Below, in pieces: positions 25,701 to 38,156 of a stretch of 64,000 bases of DNA (positions are counted from its first letter, which is position 1; every line of letters begins with the position of its first letter). Position numbers and translations under genes: made by a program. Below the pieces are notes generated by a model. The model searched no databases. It was not told the DNA's origin and was given only the letters and a program-made list of their open reading frames with translations. The DNA is from Chinchilla lanigera (Eukaryota; Chordata; Mammalia; Rodentia; Chinchillidae): contig NW_004955466.1 in the NCBI RefSeq assembly GCF_000276665.1, positions 6,929,204 through 6,993,203 of the forward strand, in the 5' to 3' direction.

Positions 25701-27296
25701 CACAGTGGCCTAAACTTGCTCAGAAATCTTTCCCACAAATCTACAGTTAACAAGGAGAATAAGTAAAGTCACCCTCAGAGTTTAGCTACAGCTCACATAA
25801 GAGACAAAAGTGACCTGTGGAAAATGTGTGTCCAAACCAGCACCGTAGTCACTCAGCCTCATTCTACAGCTGGAAGTCACAAGGGAGTTCAATAAAGCAA
25901 GGAAGAGGGATGTCAGATGCATCTTGGTGGAGGACGTACAATAGATCCTCTGTTTCACTGGTAGAAGAATCATATCTGAAACTGCTTTCAACTGGCCTGA
26001 GACGTGGAGGAGATGTGGAGGAGCACATGCTTCTGTGCTTGCAGGGAGCTTGGAGAGTGCACAGAATGAGAGGGAATGGTTGTGGAAAGGCCGTACTTCT
26101 GGGGCAAAGAATAGCTTTGCAAGAGCAGTGTTCTTCTTGGAAGCCTAATGATGGAAGAGGAGAAGGAAGACAGAGAGTACATGAAGATAGAGAGCACAAC
26201 AAACAACCTATCAGAAGTCAGATCAAACTAATGTTGCTTATTAAAAAAATGTACCTGACTGCCTTCACGGAAGTAGATTCCCTTGAAAGAAATCCAGTAA
26301 TATGCAGACAATATACTTGCTCTCCCCACAAGTGCCTTCCCTTACCCCCACCCAGGAATCACCTACTATTACTGATTACAAAAAGTAGCAAGAATAATAA
26401 TAAACCAAATAAAGAGAATTAATGTGAAGATCATGGAAAAGAAATCACAAAAAATCCTTCCAGACTTTTTAATGAGAATGCATACCTTCTCAGAAAGCTT
26501 TGATCTGGAATACTAATATAACACCTTTTTAAAATTAAATATAATGAAACAAACAGTTTAAGATATGAAAGCCCTCCAGAAATCAGAAATATAAAAAAAA
26601 TCAGTCTAGAAAAAAAATATGTGGGGAGTATCAAAATCAGAAAATAAATAAAAGAAAAAAGCAAAACTAGCCTTATTAATAAAGACTATATTGTAAGGTG
26701 ACCACATTGTGCCTGCTGTGATATAAAGGACATAAAAATTAATATAAAGAATCAAATGAAAAGATCCAAAAATATAATGAAACATATATAAAAGAGATAT
26801 AAATGATGCAAATGTATAATATAGAGGATAAATATACAGATGTAATATATGTGTAATTGGTGGTCATAAAATCATAAACTAAAACAAAACTAGCTTTTAA
26901 ACTATATTTCAGGAAATAATTCTGCAAATTAAAAAACCATGAAATAAATACCCAAAGCATTTATCAGGCCCTTTGTATGCTTGGAAAAGTGGACTTGTTC
27001 TGATTAACTTCAAGATATGTCCTACAAGAACTATTTGATTTTGAAGAATCCTAATAATCAACCACAAAGACCTACCTTCTAACAAATGAAATCTAGTTGA
27101 TGTTAGCATTTGTGATAGAAATCTATAAAGCAAAATAATAGTACAGCAACACTTTCTCCATGTGGAAATCTGCAGTCTCCCTTTTGGGAAGCTGCGTCTG
27201 TCAACTCCATTATTTGGATCACCTGTGGCTCATGTTTATATTGCCTAGTTTTTCTCTTAATGTTTTAGCTTGATAACTTTGTATTAATTAGATGCT

Positions 27297-27842
27297 TGTA
27301 TCAATCAGGGTTTTACTGGAGAAACAGATATAACACAAGATGTACAAATTATAAGAAATTACAAGATTGGCTTACGACGGTCAGCCAGATAGCTGTATGA
27401 GGAAGCGTGCAGAGGGTGTCTGCACACTGAAGACCAAAGGAATCAGTCCAGGGTCTGGAGTTCACTGCAGAGTTCCATGCAAGTCCATACCAGTAGGCTG
27501 ATGAGTCTGTGATGGAAGGCTGAAGGATCCAAGGTGGAAGCCGAAGAGTAAGGAGGCTGATGAGTTTGCGATGGGAGGCTGAAGGATCCAAGGCAGAAGC
27601 CGAAGAGTCTGCACTAGAAGCCAGGAGATGACGTCCAAGCTGAAGATGAAGACTGGAGCTCCTCCAAAAGCAATGAAAGTTCCTCTGTCCTTCTTCATTT
27701 CCCTTTTATATTATCTAGGTGATGATCCACCCTAGGGTGGCTCCTCTACACCCTAGGGTGTAGAATTGCTGAGCCAGTTGCTAAGCCAATGTTAGTTATG
27801 CTTCTAAACTTCTCAAGTTGACATAGTCAATCAACCACTGCA
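27297..27842 (-). mobile_element. Solo ERVL/MaLR-type LTR with internal 59-bp tandem repeat
   Basis: Begins tgtatcaatcagggttttac and ends tcaagttgacatagtcaatc then aaccactgca, so TG...CA bounded. Perfect 5-bp target duplication atgct at 27292-27296 and 27843-27847. By pattern it is read in reverse orientation. At 546 bp it is long because of a 59-bp direct repeat at 27495-27553 and 27554-27612. Minus-strand ORFs of 78-80 codons follow the repeat and are not genes. Confidence 0.8.
27495..27612. repeat. 59-bp tandem repeat, two copies
   Basis: Both copies start aggctgatgagt and contain ggctgaaggatccaagg followed by gaagccgaagagt. They differ at several positions, so the duplication is not recent. 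Confidence 0.9.
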
Positions 27843-28657
27843 ATGCTGGACATAAATGATTGTGTCTCTGAATGATGTCAACTTTCTTCAGATAGAATTT
27901 TCTTCACCTTTTGATCAGTCCAGTGTAATCAGAATTGAGATGATTAGAGGTGTTTAAAGTTTTTTTTTTAAGTATTGAAATATTCCATTTCACTCTTAGT
28001 GTTCTAGGAGTCCCTGCTGAAATGTTCTTTACTAATATCCTCTACCTTTGTAGGTCCTGAACTCCACACGCTATTTTCTCACACAGTAAGATTTCTGTGA
28101 ACTCTGATTAGTTTCACACCGTTTGCTCTGTGAAGCTTAAAAATGAATGAGTTAGCTTTAGGGAAAAGCAGCTCTGACTCTTGTGCTCACATCTCTGCTT
28201 TTCTTCTTGTGAAGATCTTAGGGTCTTGGTAGGCCTGAATGGCTGATATTCTTTCTCAGTGTCTCTAACTTTCTGCACATATTACTTATAAATTAGTAAA
28301 TCTATTCTATAGGGGGAAATGAAATAGAGTATGGGGCTTATCTTATTTTCTTCCCTTTGGGATTGCTGAAATCCTTGATGGCTTTCTATTTATGAGATGT
28401 TGAAGATGCCTTTTTAGTTTTAGTTTGTTTTTGCATTCTGTCAAGCTCTATATGTGTTCTCAGTGGAAAGGTGAGTCTACTACAAAGACTTAGCTTCGTA
28501 AGCTGGATTTCTCCCAACTTCTGTTTTTCTTTTTTTAAATAGAATATGGGAGAAAGTAATCAGCTGAGATGCAGGGGTTAGAATCAGGGTGGAAAGGTTG
28601 AAAAAAGGGGACGTGTGAAACAGTCATATTAACCAGTATAAAGATATAATTGCCAAG

Positions 28658-28851
28658 GAAATATGGTATAAATTGTAGGTATTTATGTGTTTGATGAATT
28701 TATATTTGTCATTCCAAAGTGTTTGCTATTGTCTAGCTAAAAAGGAACAAATCAGAAATATGGTATAAATTGTAGGTATTTATGTGTTTGATGAATTTAT
28801 ATTTGTCATTCCAAAGTGTTTGCTATTGTCTAGCTAAAAAGGAACAAATCA
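28658..28851. repeat. Perfect 97-bp tandem duplication
   Basis: 28658-28754 and 28755-28851 are identical base for base, starting gaaatatggtataaattg and ending gctaaaaaggaacaaatca. Not a known repeat family to me. Confidence 0.97.
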
Positions 28852-29554
28852 GAATTGGAGTCTTGGTAGATAATGTGATTGAGGAAGAATCATCCAAAGT
28901 GTTTGCAGTAATAAACAATACAAATCTATTCCTTTATCTTCAAAAAAAAAATGAAGACAAAAAGGACTAAATAGATAGGGAGAAAGTGTCAGGATGGTCA
29001 GTGGCTTGGAGATCTTAATAAAATTTATGATTTTCTATTAATGAAATGTGTACCTCAGTTTGACTGTTTGGTGTTAGAAATCCTTAATTCCATGACTGTA
29101 GTATTCTACCTAGTGCTGTAACACATGAAAGTCTCTGTCTTATATCAGGACAACAGATGACTTTCTGATTCAGTTGATCAGAAACAGAAAAAATTGTGAG
29201 AAGGGTAAGCTATGTGCAGAAATGGTTGCATTTATTATGGTTTCAACTTAAGAGTCAAGGTCAGTCTAAGGAGAAGAAGGGACATGAAAAGATTAGGAAA
29301 GTCAGGGTGTGGGACAGGTGGTCATGCTGCTATGATTGATTACAGAGTTGATGAGAGTAGGGTAGGCTCACGCAAGGAGCAGGATCCCAACCTCAGGAGC
29401 CTCCAGGAAATATTTCCAGAGGGCCAGCTGGAGTTATGAAAGGCACACTGAACAGTGTTGTGATTTAGACCAAGGTTCTGTAGTCACATGTGCCTCCACC
29501 GGATCCAAGTTGACATGGGATAAATTTCTGCTGATTTTTCTGTATCCAGAAGCA

Positions 29555-29670
29555 ATGCTGTATTATAGAAAGAGAAGGAAGATTTTAAAGTTACCTAGAC
29601 CATGAATTTGTTATTCACCTTTGTAAAGCAGAGATACTAGTACCTACACTGTTCAGTTTTTATAATGATT
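29555..29670 (+). repeat. MIR remnant
   Basis: The order aaagttacctagaccatgaa, tttgtaaagcagagatacta, cctacactgttcag and ataatgattaaatta matches MIR in sense. Confidence 0.55.
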
Positions 29671-29987
29671 AAATTATTGATTTTATTTTCTATTTCTTTC
29701 AATGTCAGAACTAATTTTATCTAAGAAAACAACATTAAAATCCACACTGAGCAGTGTTTGAACCTCAGAAAGGGAAATTTGGCCTGATACTTCATTGAAA
29801 TATTAATAATATTATTTTATTAATAGATATAAAACTACTGGTCATCCTAGGGAAGGTATCTTTGAATTACTCAGGTTTTGGGTTTTCTCGAAGGTTGCTC
29901 ACATCTTATTGATACATAGCATGTTTATTTATTTATTCAAATATTTGGCTCAGGCAATAAACTAGAAGCTTTTGAAGGCAGTGGCTG

Positions 29988-30095
29988 TGTGTATAAATAT
30001 ATGTAACAGATGTATGCATATATATACTTATATATAATACTCATTTATATATGTTTATATATATAAAATATATATATATATTTATATATCATACT
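29988..30095. repeat. AT-rich (TATA)n tract
   Basis: Imperfect TA/TATATT repeat about 100 bp long. Confidence 0.85.
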
Positions 30096-30269
30096 TGTGG
30101 CATTTGCATGCTACCAATGACTTAATAATCAGTGGGTAAATGAATAAATGAATCCATGTGCAAATGAAATGAAAATAATAATAGAATTATTTTAGAGTGC
30201 TTTGAAAATGCCTCTGTAAATTTATTTGGGAAAGAGTTATTTCCTTGTTTTGGGCACTTTTTCCTCATG

Positions 30270-30625
30270 TGTTAGCTTTTTGTGAATGTGACCAAGAACC
30301 TGAGATTGACAGTTTATAAGGAGACAAGGTTTGCTTGGGCTTACAGTTTCAGAGGGTTTGGTCCATGGCTGCTTGGTCCCATTGCCTGGGCCTATGGCAA
30401 GGCACAAACATCATGGCGGAAGCACATGGATGATAAAAGCAAGGAGAGGGAGAGAGCACATGGGTTTGTGGTCCCACTTTCCCCTCTCAGAGTAAACCCT
30501 AAAAGATCTGACTTTTCACTAGCTCCTACTCCCTAGACTCCCACCACCTCCCAGAGCACCACAGGCTGGCAACCATGCCTTCAGTCCATGACCTCTGGGT
30601 GAAATTTAAGATCCAAACCATAACA
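30270..30625 (-). mobile_element. MaLR-type LTR, antisense
   Basis: Reverse-complement MaLR order: tgttagctttttgtgaatg, cagtttataaggagacaagg, cttacagtttcagagggttt, acaaacatcatggcggaagc, agagggagagagcacatggg, ending gatccaaaccataaca. The target duplication is not clear. An 84-codon ORF across it is incidental. Confidence 0.78.
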
Positions 30626-31029
30626 TTCAGTTTATTAGACAGCATGAAATTTGCATACCTCCTATAAAGTATTAATATAAAGTAAAAATCTTATGAAGAT
30701 TTTGTTCAGGCATAAAAATGTACCAGTGGACAAACAATGTCTGTCTGAATAAAATTTGCTATATAGTTTCAGAGAGTGCTAGACAGTTCAGAAGATGAAC
30801 ATGGAATATTTTGAAGAAAGCTCTGTTACAAATTACAGGGTTGTTAATTGATTTCCTGAAGAAGTTTTTTTTGTCGGGGGTGTTTTCTTGGTGATGTGTT
30901 TATGCTCAGTAAGAACTCCTACAATGTGTTGATAGCCTCATGTGGCATGTCCTGCTATGTGTGGATCAGGGGCTCTGGTTGCTTGGAGAGTTACTAATTG
31001 CTGTTACAAAACACCCTAAATGCAAAAGC

Positions 31030-32790
31030 TTAAACTTTTTTTTTTTTTTTTTTCCCTATTTGGAGATAACTGTAGATTCACATGCAGTTGTGAGATATAA
31101 TGGAATATATACAAGATTCTCTCACTCAGTGTCCTACAATGATGCATTTTATATAATTAAGTTGACATCAGGCAACTGATACTGATACAAATCATTAACT
31201 TTATTTAGATTCATCCGTTTTACATGTCTCGCTCTCCTCCGTTCTCTCTTTCATTTCATGATTTAATGAATGCTGTATAAATGGAACCGTGCAAACTTTT
31301 GAGACCCGCTATTTTCACTCTGCTCACTTCCCTTCAGCTTCCTCCAAATTGCTGCCTACATCCAGAGTCTGTTCTTTCATGTTGCCAAACGCCATTCCCT
31401 GGTATATATGCATCGCAGTTTGTTCAAACATTCACTCGCTGGAAGGAATTTGTGCTATTTTTCCATTTTGGGGCTATCACAAATGGAGCTGCTATAAACC
31501 CTCACATGCAGGTTTTTTTTTTGTAACATAAATTTTTATTTTTCTGGGATAAATGCCCAAGTGCAATTGCTGAGTCACATGATAAGCACACATTTGTTTT
31601 TGTAAGAAGCTGTCATATTCTTTTCCAGAGTGACTGTACCATTTTGTATGCACCCTGGCAAGCTATGAGAGACTAAGTTCATTTGCAACCTAACCATCAT
31701 TTGATTTGATGTTATTCTATTCTTATTTTAGGTGAGCAGTGACATCATGTTATATGTTTAATTTGTATTTGTCTAATCATTAATTATATTGATTATATTT
31801 TCATGTGTTTCTCCAACATTTGTATGGTTATTTTTCAGTGAAATATCTGTTTATGTCTTAAATGTTTTGAGAGCTCTTTTGTAGTTCATATAATAGTCCC
31901 TTGTTGGATATGTGGTTTACAAGTATTTTTTTTCTGTCTGTATTTTGTCCTTTCAATCTATTCACAGAGGCTTTTCCAAAGCAACAGCTTTTCATTTGGA
32001 AGTAGTATAGTTTTGCAAGTTTTCTTTTTATGAATTGTACTTCTGGTGTCAAATTTAATACCTCTGGACCCTGGTAGAGTTTAGGTTCTGAATATTTTCT
32101 CCTATCTCTTTCCCTAAAAGTTTTTAGTTTTAGCATATACTTTACTGAGTGATGGATTTTGAATTAGTTTTCATAAGGTGTGAGGTTCAAGTTGAGGTTC
32201 ATCTTTGTATATATCAGTGCAATCTCATTTCTCTCAGTGTTTGTTGAAGGATGAGATCTCATTTAATTATATTTGCTTTTTCACCTTTGTTAAAAATGGG
32301 TTGGGAATACTTAGGTTGGTCCATTTCTATGTTTTCAGTTCTTTTCCATCAAGAAGTCTGTATCTCTGTCAACACAACACTGTTTGGATTACCACAGCTG
32401 TATCCAGTCCTATTACACAAAGTAGAGTGATTTCTCTTATCTGGGTCCTCCTCGATGTTCTTAGCTATTCTAGGTCTTGTGATTTGACATATAGATCTTA
32501 GAATAACCTCATCATCTCTAAAAAGTCTTTGTGAGATTTTGATGAGGATTACCGATCAAGCGATCAGTTTTACACGTCAATTTAAGGAGAATTCAAATAT
32601 ATATTACGTTGGGTCTTCCAGTTCATTTACACAGTATATTTCTTCATTAATTTAGGTGTTCCTTAGATTTTTTTTTTTCATTAGCAATTTGTTGTTTTCA
32701 GGATACAGAACTTGTTCATATTTGGTTAGATTTATTCCTAAGTATTTAATTTTCTTTGGATCCAGTGCAAATGCTATTTCAATGTAATTT
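31030..32790 (-). mobile_element. L1M-type LINE fragment, antisense
   Basis: Reverse-complement LINE-1 landmarks in order: gagataactgtagattcaca, gctatcacaaatggagctgc, agtgcaattgctgagtcaca, ccagagtgactgtaccattt, gtcccttgttggatatgtgg, caacagcttttcatttgg, gttgaaggatgagatctcat, ttgttaaaaatgggttggga and cctaagtatttaattttc. Riddled with stops. It begins after a T run at 31037-31053. Confidence 0.85.
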
Positions 32791-33094
32791 TTGTTTCCAT
32801 ATGTTCATTATGCTGTTTTGGCCTTTTTTGATATTTCTTTGTCATTAGGCTGTGCTCTGTTATTTTTCCGTATAATCATCACGGCCCCTCCAGCAAGATT
32901 TCTGTCTGTCTTCTGTCTACAGTCTGCCATGGGCAGCAACCAGATCCTGTGTGTAGAAGTTAGGACTCCAGTGGGATTCCTTGGGGCTTTGAAGTGACAG
33001 CTGAAGGCCTCTGTTACATTTATAGCCCACATCCTTAGCGACAGTCTTTTCTCCTACTCATGGGTATTTTTATTTCCTTTGGTATTAATGCCTA

Positions 33095-33195
33095 TTTTCT
33101 TTCTTTGTTTCTTTTTTTTTTTCGGTACTGGGAATCGAACTCAGGACCTTATGCTTGCCAGGCAGGCACTGTCACTGAGCTGTATCCCCAGCCCC
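33095..33195 (-). mobile_element. ID-type SINE, antisense
   Basis: T-rich tail, then ggtactgggaatcgaactc, tgcttgccaggcaggcac and gagctgtatccccagcccc. A few differences from the young copies. Confidence 0.92.
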
Positions 33196-33810
33196 TCAAC
33201 ACAGGATGCTATACTAAGTTAAACAAGCTAGACACAGAAAGAAAAGTACTCCATGACCTTATTAATACGTGAAATCTAAAAAATATACTGCCCTACAGAG
33301 GTAAAAAGTAAATCGGTGGGGAGGAAATAGGAAGATGAAGATCAAAGAATGCAAGGCAGCAGACATGGAGGTTGAACAAGGCTGGAGACCTGTCAACATG
33401 AAGACTATAGTTCATATTATATCATATTCAGGATTTGTGAGAAAAGGGTAGATTGATTTTAGATCTCTAGACACACACGTAAATATACATACAAATGGGT
33501 AACCATGTGAGATGATGAATACAGTAATTTACTGCACTGTGGTAGCCATTTCCCTAGCTGTATGCACATGCAAATGTCATGTTGTACACCTTCCATATAC
33601 ACAATGAGAAAAAGACAAGAACCTGGGAAGCAGCGAGAAAAAAGTGATTCCTTATGCAAAAGAGAGCCCTCTGGAAACTATCAGGAGATTCTTGTCAGAA
33701 AATCTGCAGTTCAAGAGACAGTGGGATGGTCTTTACAAGTGCTGAAAGAAAAAATCAACCAAGCGTCTTTATCCCTGAAAAGCTGCTCTTCAGAAATGAA
33801 GGAAATGCTT
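33196..33810 (+). mobile_element. L1M 3'-region and adjoining L1 fragment
   Basis: 33196-33610 matches an L1M 3' UTR order (gctagacacagaaag, gaagactatagttcatatta, gtaaccatgtgagatgatga, catgttgtacaccttccata, tatacacaatg). 33620-33810 resembles another L1 segment (gccctctggaaactatcagg, agacagtgggatggtcttta, agtgctgaaagaaaaaatca, cttcagaaatgaagg). They may be two separate insertions. The 145-codon ORF at 33562-33999 is derived from this. Confidence 0.65.
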
Positions 33811-34379
33811 TTCTACATCTTCTCAAATATCACTGACCATCTAGGTAATCTCTTCTTTGAACTGTTCAAGTTCTGCACCTTTAGAAAAAAAAATGTGGTG
33901 TTTACTTTCTGTTATAGATTTTTAAGAGTTTTTAATGTATATTTTGATATGATTTCTTTGATGTATGTGTTGCAAAAATCTTTTGAAACCTGGGGTTAAC
34001 CTTTTTCATTTTATTAATTTTTAAAATTATATTTGTCATATATCTTATAGTTTATTGGAATTATTGTAGTCTATATGTTGTTTCTTTTGTTTTATTTATC
34101 CTTGAAATACTGTCATAGAAAATTCTAGGAAGCATTTATGTATCTATTGGTACTCAAATAATTATACCATCTTTGTCTATTCCACTGTTACCAGAGAACT
34201 AAATTCTTGAGACCACCTACTAAGTGAGAAGAGTTTAAGAAAGCTCAGCTTCTATCATATTTCAAATATAAGTAATAAATGACAGGCTTTACTCAGTATA
34301 AATGTATTGATCAGGGTCTTTGTTGGGAAGTGTCAGCATGTTTGCAGGGAGCAGGGAAGAGGTAGTGTACTTTGAAATT

Positions 34380-34865
34380 TTTTCTGATTTTAGAGTACAC
34401 ATTGATTTTATATATAGCTGTAAACCATGTATATATGCCATATCTGCAGTCCATGTGAGTGTTAAAGGTTGTAAAAAAATGTTTCAGTGTGCTTTAGTTG
34501 TTCAAATGTTGGTATTTTATTTCATGGAGTTTTTCTTTCACTTAATGATTTTCCATTCTTTTAAAAATAGCTTTCTAGCTTTTTATCTTATATATAGATT
34601 TTTAAATTTGTCTATGCACACATGAATTAAGAATGTATTTATCTATTTATATATATGAGATCTCATATGCTGAGACATTAACCATTCTTCCTTTCTAGAG
34701 TAATTTGTGTCTTCACTTTCAGCACCATAAATTGGTTTGTTAGGTTTTGAACTTTGTATAGATGGAATTATGTAGAGTATTCTCATCTATGTCAGGGTCC
34801 TTCAGTCAACATTATGTTGCTGAGGTTCATTTATGTATGTTATGTGTAGTTTTCTTAGTCTTTTG
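34380..34865 (-). mobile_element. Probable L1-like fragment, antisense
   Basis: T-rich sequence with gttaggttttgaactttgta, agatggaattatgtagagta and caacattatgttgctgaggt, which resembles the antisense of an L1 3' region. It abuts a sense L1 end at 34870. Confidence 0.5.
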
Positions 34866-34869
34866 CTAA

Positions 34870-35390
34870 ATCTTGGAAACAACCCAAACACCCGTCAACT
34901 GGTGAATGGATAAAAAAGGTGTTTTTTTTAATATAATGGAGTATTACTCAGCCATAAAGAAGGATAAACTGAAGACATTTATTGCTAAATTGATGGGCCT
35001 TGAGACCACACTCTTAAGTGAAATAAATTAAACACATGTATGCAAATATCGCACTGTCTCTCTGGTGTGAGAAACTGAAAGTGTAAATAAGAACTAAATT
35101 GTACAATAGATATTGTGAAATAAGAAGAAATTCTTCAAAAGGAAAGGGGAACTAGGGAGAGGGAATGGGGAAAAAAAGGCAAGGAAAAGAAAAAATGGAA
35201 AAGAAGGCTGAAATGGAAACAAAGCTTTGAAATAAGGAGAAGAAGGCGGTGGAGGCGGGGGAGGGGAACGGGAGGACAAAAAGACAAATGAAGATGTATC
35301 GTGTAGAGGTGCAAACTCCCTATGATGAATAGAATCAGTGCATCTACCTAAAGAGTACCAATAAACTTAATTACATTTAAAATAAATTAA
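34870..35390 (+). mobile_element. L1 3' fragment with polypurine tract
   Basis: Sense L1: ggaaacaacccaaacacccg, caactggtgaatggataaa, ggagtattactcagccataa, ctcttaagtgaaataaatta. It is followed by a purine-only stretch around 35130-35280 that contains ggcgggggaggggaacggga, typical of L1 3' UTRs with quadruplex potential. Confidence 0.82.
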
Positions 35391-35404
35391 TTGATTAATT
35401 TAAA

Positions 35405-35735
35405 AACCACAAACTACCCAACACCTGCAACTTAAAGGAGGAGAAGTTTATAAAGGTTCACAGTTTCAGTCTGTGGTGAGCTGACTTCAGGACAGAAACA
35501 AGATGGCGAAGGGGCCTGGGAGCCAGAAGCAGAGAGAGAAAAGGGGAGCTGGAGACCGGAATACAGCCTTGCAGGTCACGCCCCAGGGCCCCACCTCCAG
35601 CCAGGCTCTCCCTCCTCATAGCACATTCAGCCATGACTCTTCAGTGTACTGGGGAGTTAGTACAGTGCTATCATGAGATAATCGTCTTCCACACATGAGA
35701 ACTTTGTGGGACATGTTAAATCCAAACTGTGACAT
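35405..35735 (-). mobile_element. MaLR-type LTR, antisense
   Basis: Reverse-complement pattern: cacctgcaacttaaaggagg, tataaaggttcacagtttca, gaaacaagatggcgaagg, agaagcagagagagaaaagg, gccccacctccagcc, ending near taaatccaaactgtgaca. The left end adjoins the L1 tail and may be truncated. Confidence 0.7.
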
Positions 35736-35739
35736 TAGT

Positions 35740-36000
35740 TGTTACTTCTTCCCACGGTCTGTGTGTGAACATGCCACATTGTATGTATCTATTTAAGTGT
35801 TTGTGGGTCCTCCCATAACTTTCAGTTTGAGGCTACTGCGACCTGTGCTGCTACACTTGGAGTCTGTGTGGTTGGACACAAATATAAGATGCTTCTGTTG
35901 CACATACCCCTAGAAGTGGAATAGTTTAGTCTTAGGGATCTGTCTAGTTTTAGAAAATATTTTCAAAATGTGTGGAAAAGTGCTCTTACTTAGCCATATG
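35740..36000 (-). mobile_element. Old L1M/L2-like fragment, antisense
   Basis: gtttgaggctactgcgacct, cccctagaagtggaatagtt and aaatgtgtggaaaagtgctc recall the antisense of an ancient LINE 3' region. Confidence 0.45.
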
Positions 36001-36453
36001 TAAAAAAATATGATAGACATGACATTAAAAGCAGAGAACAACTGAGATTCTAAATTTCATCAGAAGCCTAATTTTGGAGAGTGGATGGTCCAAAACATGT
36101 GCAGCTTTAACAAGTTAAAAAATGACAGTAACAATTGCTATGTTTCCTTTTACTGCTTACTTCACTGCAAAACCCATATCCTGCAAAACCAGAGCGATTA
36201 GGTTTTCTATATTTTTAAAACAAAATCTTAGTTTTTACTTTGTTACATGGATCTGATTCCCAAGAATTAATCTCTAAGGTGAAACCAGTGAATTTCAGCC
36301 TATAATTTTTCACTGGTTATAACCGTCTTCAGTTGCTAAATACAACTTCATACTTTTAAATAGTGGAAGTTAATTTGCTTTGGTTTTAATTCATCACATT
36401 ACATCACTCCTGGATGAATCCCTCTGAAGTCTGACACCCAGAGATCGATAGAG

Positions 36454-36551
36454 TTTTTTTTTTTTTTTTCCCCTCCGGTACGGGGAACCGAACTCACGAC
36501 CTTGTGCATGCCAGGCAGGCGCTTTTGCCGCTGAGCTAAATCCCCAGCCCC
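36454..36551 (-). mobile_element. ID-type SINE, antisense
   Basis: T tail, then ggggaaccgaactcacgac, tgccaggcaggcgctttt and gctaaatccccagcccc. Near-perfect target duplication gagatcgatag (36441) and gagattgacag (36552). Confidence 0.96.
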
Positions 36552-37617
36552 GAGATTGACAGATTAATATCCAGGCAGAAACTCTGCTTTGTTCTGCATG
36601 AGCTGGTTATCCTGGGGATTTCTTTCCTTTTGTTTTTTTTATAAGTAAAAGTGAGCTTTCTTTTCTTCCTATAAAATGAATTAGGATGAAATTCCTGTGA
36701 AGAAATGTATTCCATTGTTTCATGGTCTTAGGGTTCCTTATTCTAGGAAGGATTTTTAAAATGTTTTATGTGCAAATGTCACTTGCCTGACTTCTTCCAC
36801 TGATTTTTACTAATGCAGCTGAATTCCTGAGGAGAGGTTAGCGGTGCATAACTTAACCCTGTGAAAGGAGAGATTTCAGGAATGCAGTGGTTGCTCCATT
36901 GCCTGTCAAATGTCATTAGTACATTTTATCTTTTGTTCTAGGAAAGAAAAGAGGAGTATCATTTTTACTTATTAATTATTATTAAAAAATAAAAATAGAT
37001 GACACTTTCTTAGTCCTGTTGGAGGATTTTATAGATAATCCATAAAATAATTTATCTTAGTAGAATGAGAAAACCCAGGAAGAGTTGTTTAATTCACTGT
37101 CTTCATGCCATTCTCCCCATTTGCACCGTAGGGGTTTGTTACACTAGGTAGATTAATAGTGGTCATTCTGCAACTGGTGAACTAAGGAGGAATCCACTAT
37201 GCTGAAGTGCTTCTGCCTCATTATACAATGCAACTCAATTTTTCTTTCAGATGAAAATACCTTTTTTTTCCAAATCCATCTGGGAAAGTTAAGAGTGAGA
37301 TTATTAAGGACATAAAATACACTTGTATGCAACTGGTTAGGGTAATTTGGTATAGCTTTTCTGGCAAGCAATTTGGGAGAGGCTTTTGAGACATTTTTAC
37401 ATTTTATCCACTAATTTTACCTCTGAAAATCCATGCTTTGACAATCTGATATCAGTAGGATATTTCTTGTGACTTGATTTATGAAAGAGAAATCTGGAAA
37501 TATTGATATCGTGATAATGTAATGAACAAATTAATTTACAGCCACATGATGGAATAGTGTCACCAAAACTGCACTTTTAATTTAAGTATTTCATGGCATA
37601 AATTGATCATAATATGA

Positions 37618-37706
37618 TTTTTTTTTTCTTCCAGTACCGGGAATCGAACTCATGACGTTGCACTTGCCAGGCAGGCGCTGTGCCGCTGAGCAAAATCCCC
37701 AGCCCC
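37618..37706 (-). mobile_element. ID-type SINE, antisense
   Basis: T tail, then agtaccgggaatcgaactca and gcaaaatccccagcccc. The flanks gatcataatatgatttt and aatcatgatatgatttt form a target duplication with a few mismatches. Confidence 0.95.
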
Positions 37707-38123
37707 CAATCATGATATGATTTTGAGTGATGCTATCATGAATAAAACTTTAGAATTCTAGTTTCATGAAAATAGTATATACAGATAAATAAATATAAAC
37801 AATGGACAAGTTTTATTTTCTTTTATGATGTTTAATTTTCCAGTTTTTGAATAATGAATATTAGAATTTATATGAAAGTATGTTGAAAAAATGAAAAAGA
37901 GAGGGTAAATTCTTCTTTCTTTTCTTCTTGTAGTGAGTTGTTTCCTTACAGGGTATTATTTAACTATGGTTTCTCAATTAGTTATTATATTTAAACGTCC
38001 CTCTTCTCTAAGGCTTTAGAGTAGAACTAATATCCTAATGTGTAAAAATGATAGAAAAATAAATCTAAAGAGAGAAAGAGCAAATGCTTACTCTATATAG
38101 CTAGCTCAGGCCCTTTTCAGATA

Positions 38124-38156
38124 GGCAGACAGACAGGTAGATAGATAGATCAATAG
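38124..38156. repeat. GACA/GATA microsatellite
   Basis: Short run of gaca followed by gata units. Confidence 0.7.

Noticed and set aside
25817..26422. 201-codon ORF, the longest in the window
   Set aside because: No recognisable domain. It overlaps two minus-strand ORFs of similar quality, lies deep in an intron next to L1 debris, and has no splice or promoter evidence. Most likely chance.
33562..33999. 145-codon ORF
   Set aside because: Follows L1-derived sequence; no intact LINE domain.
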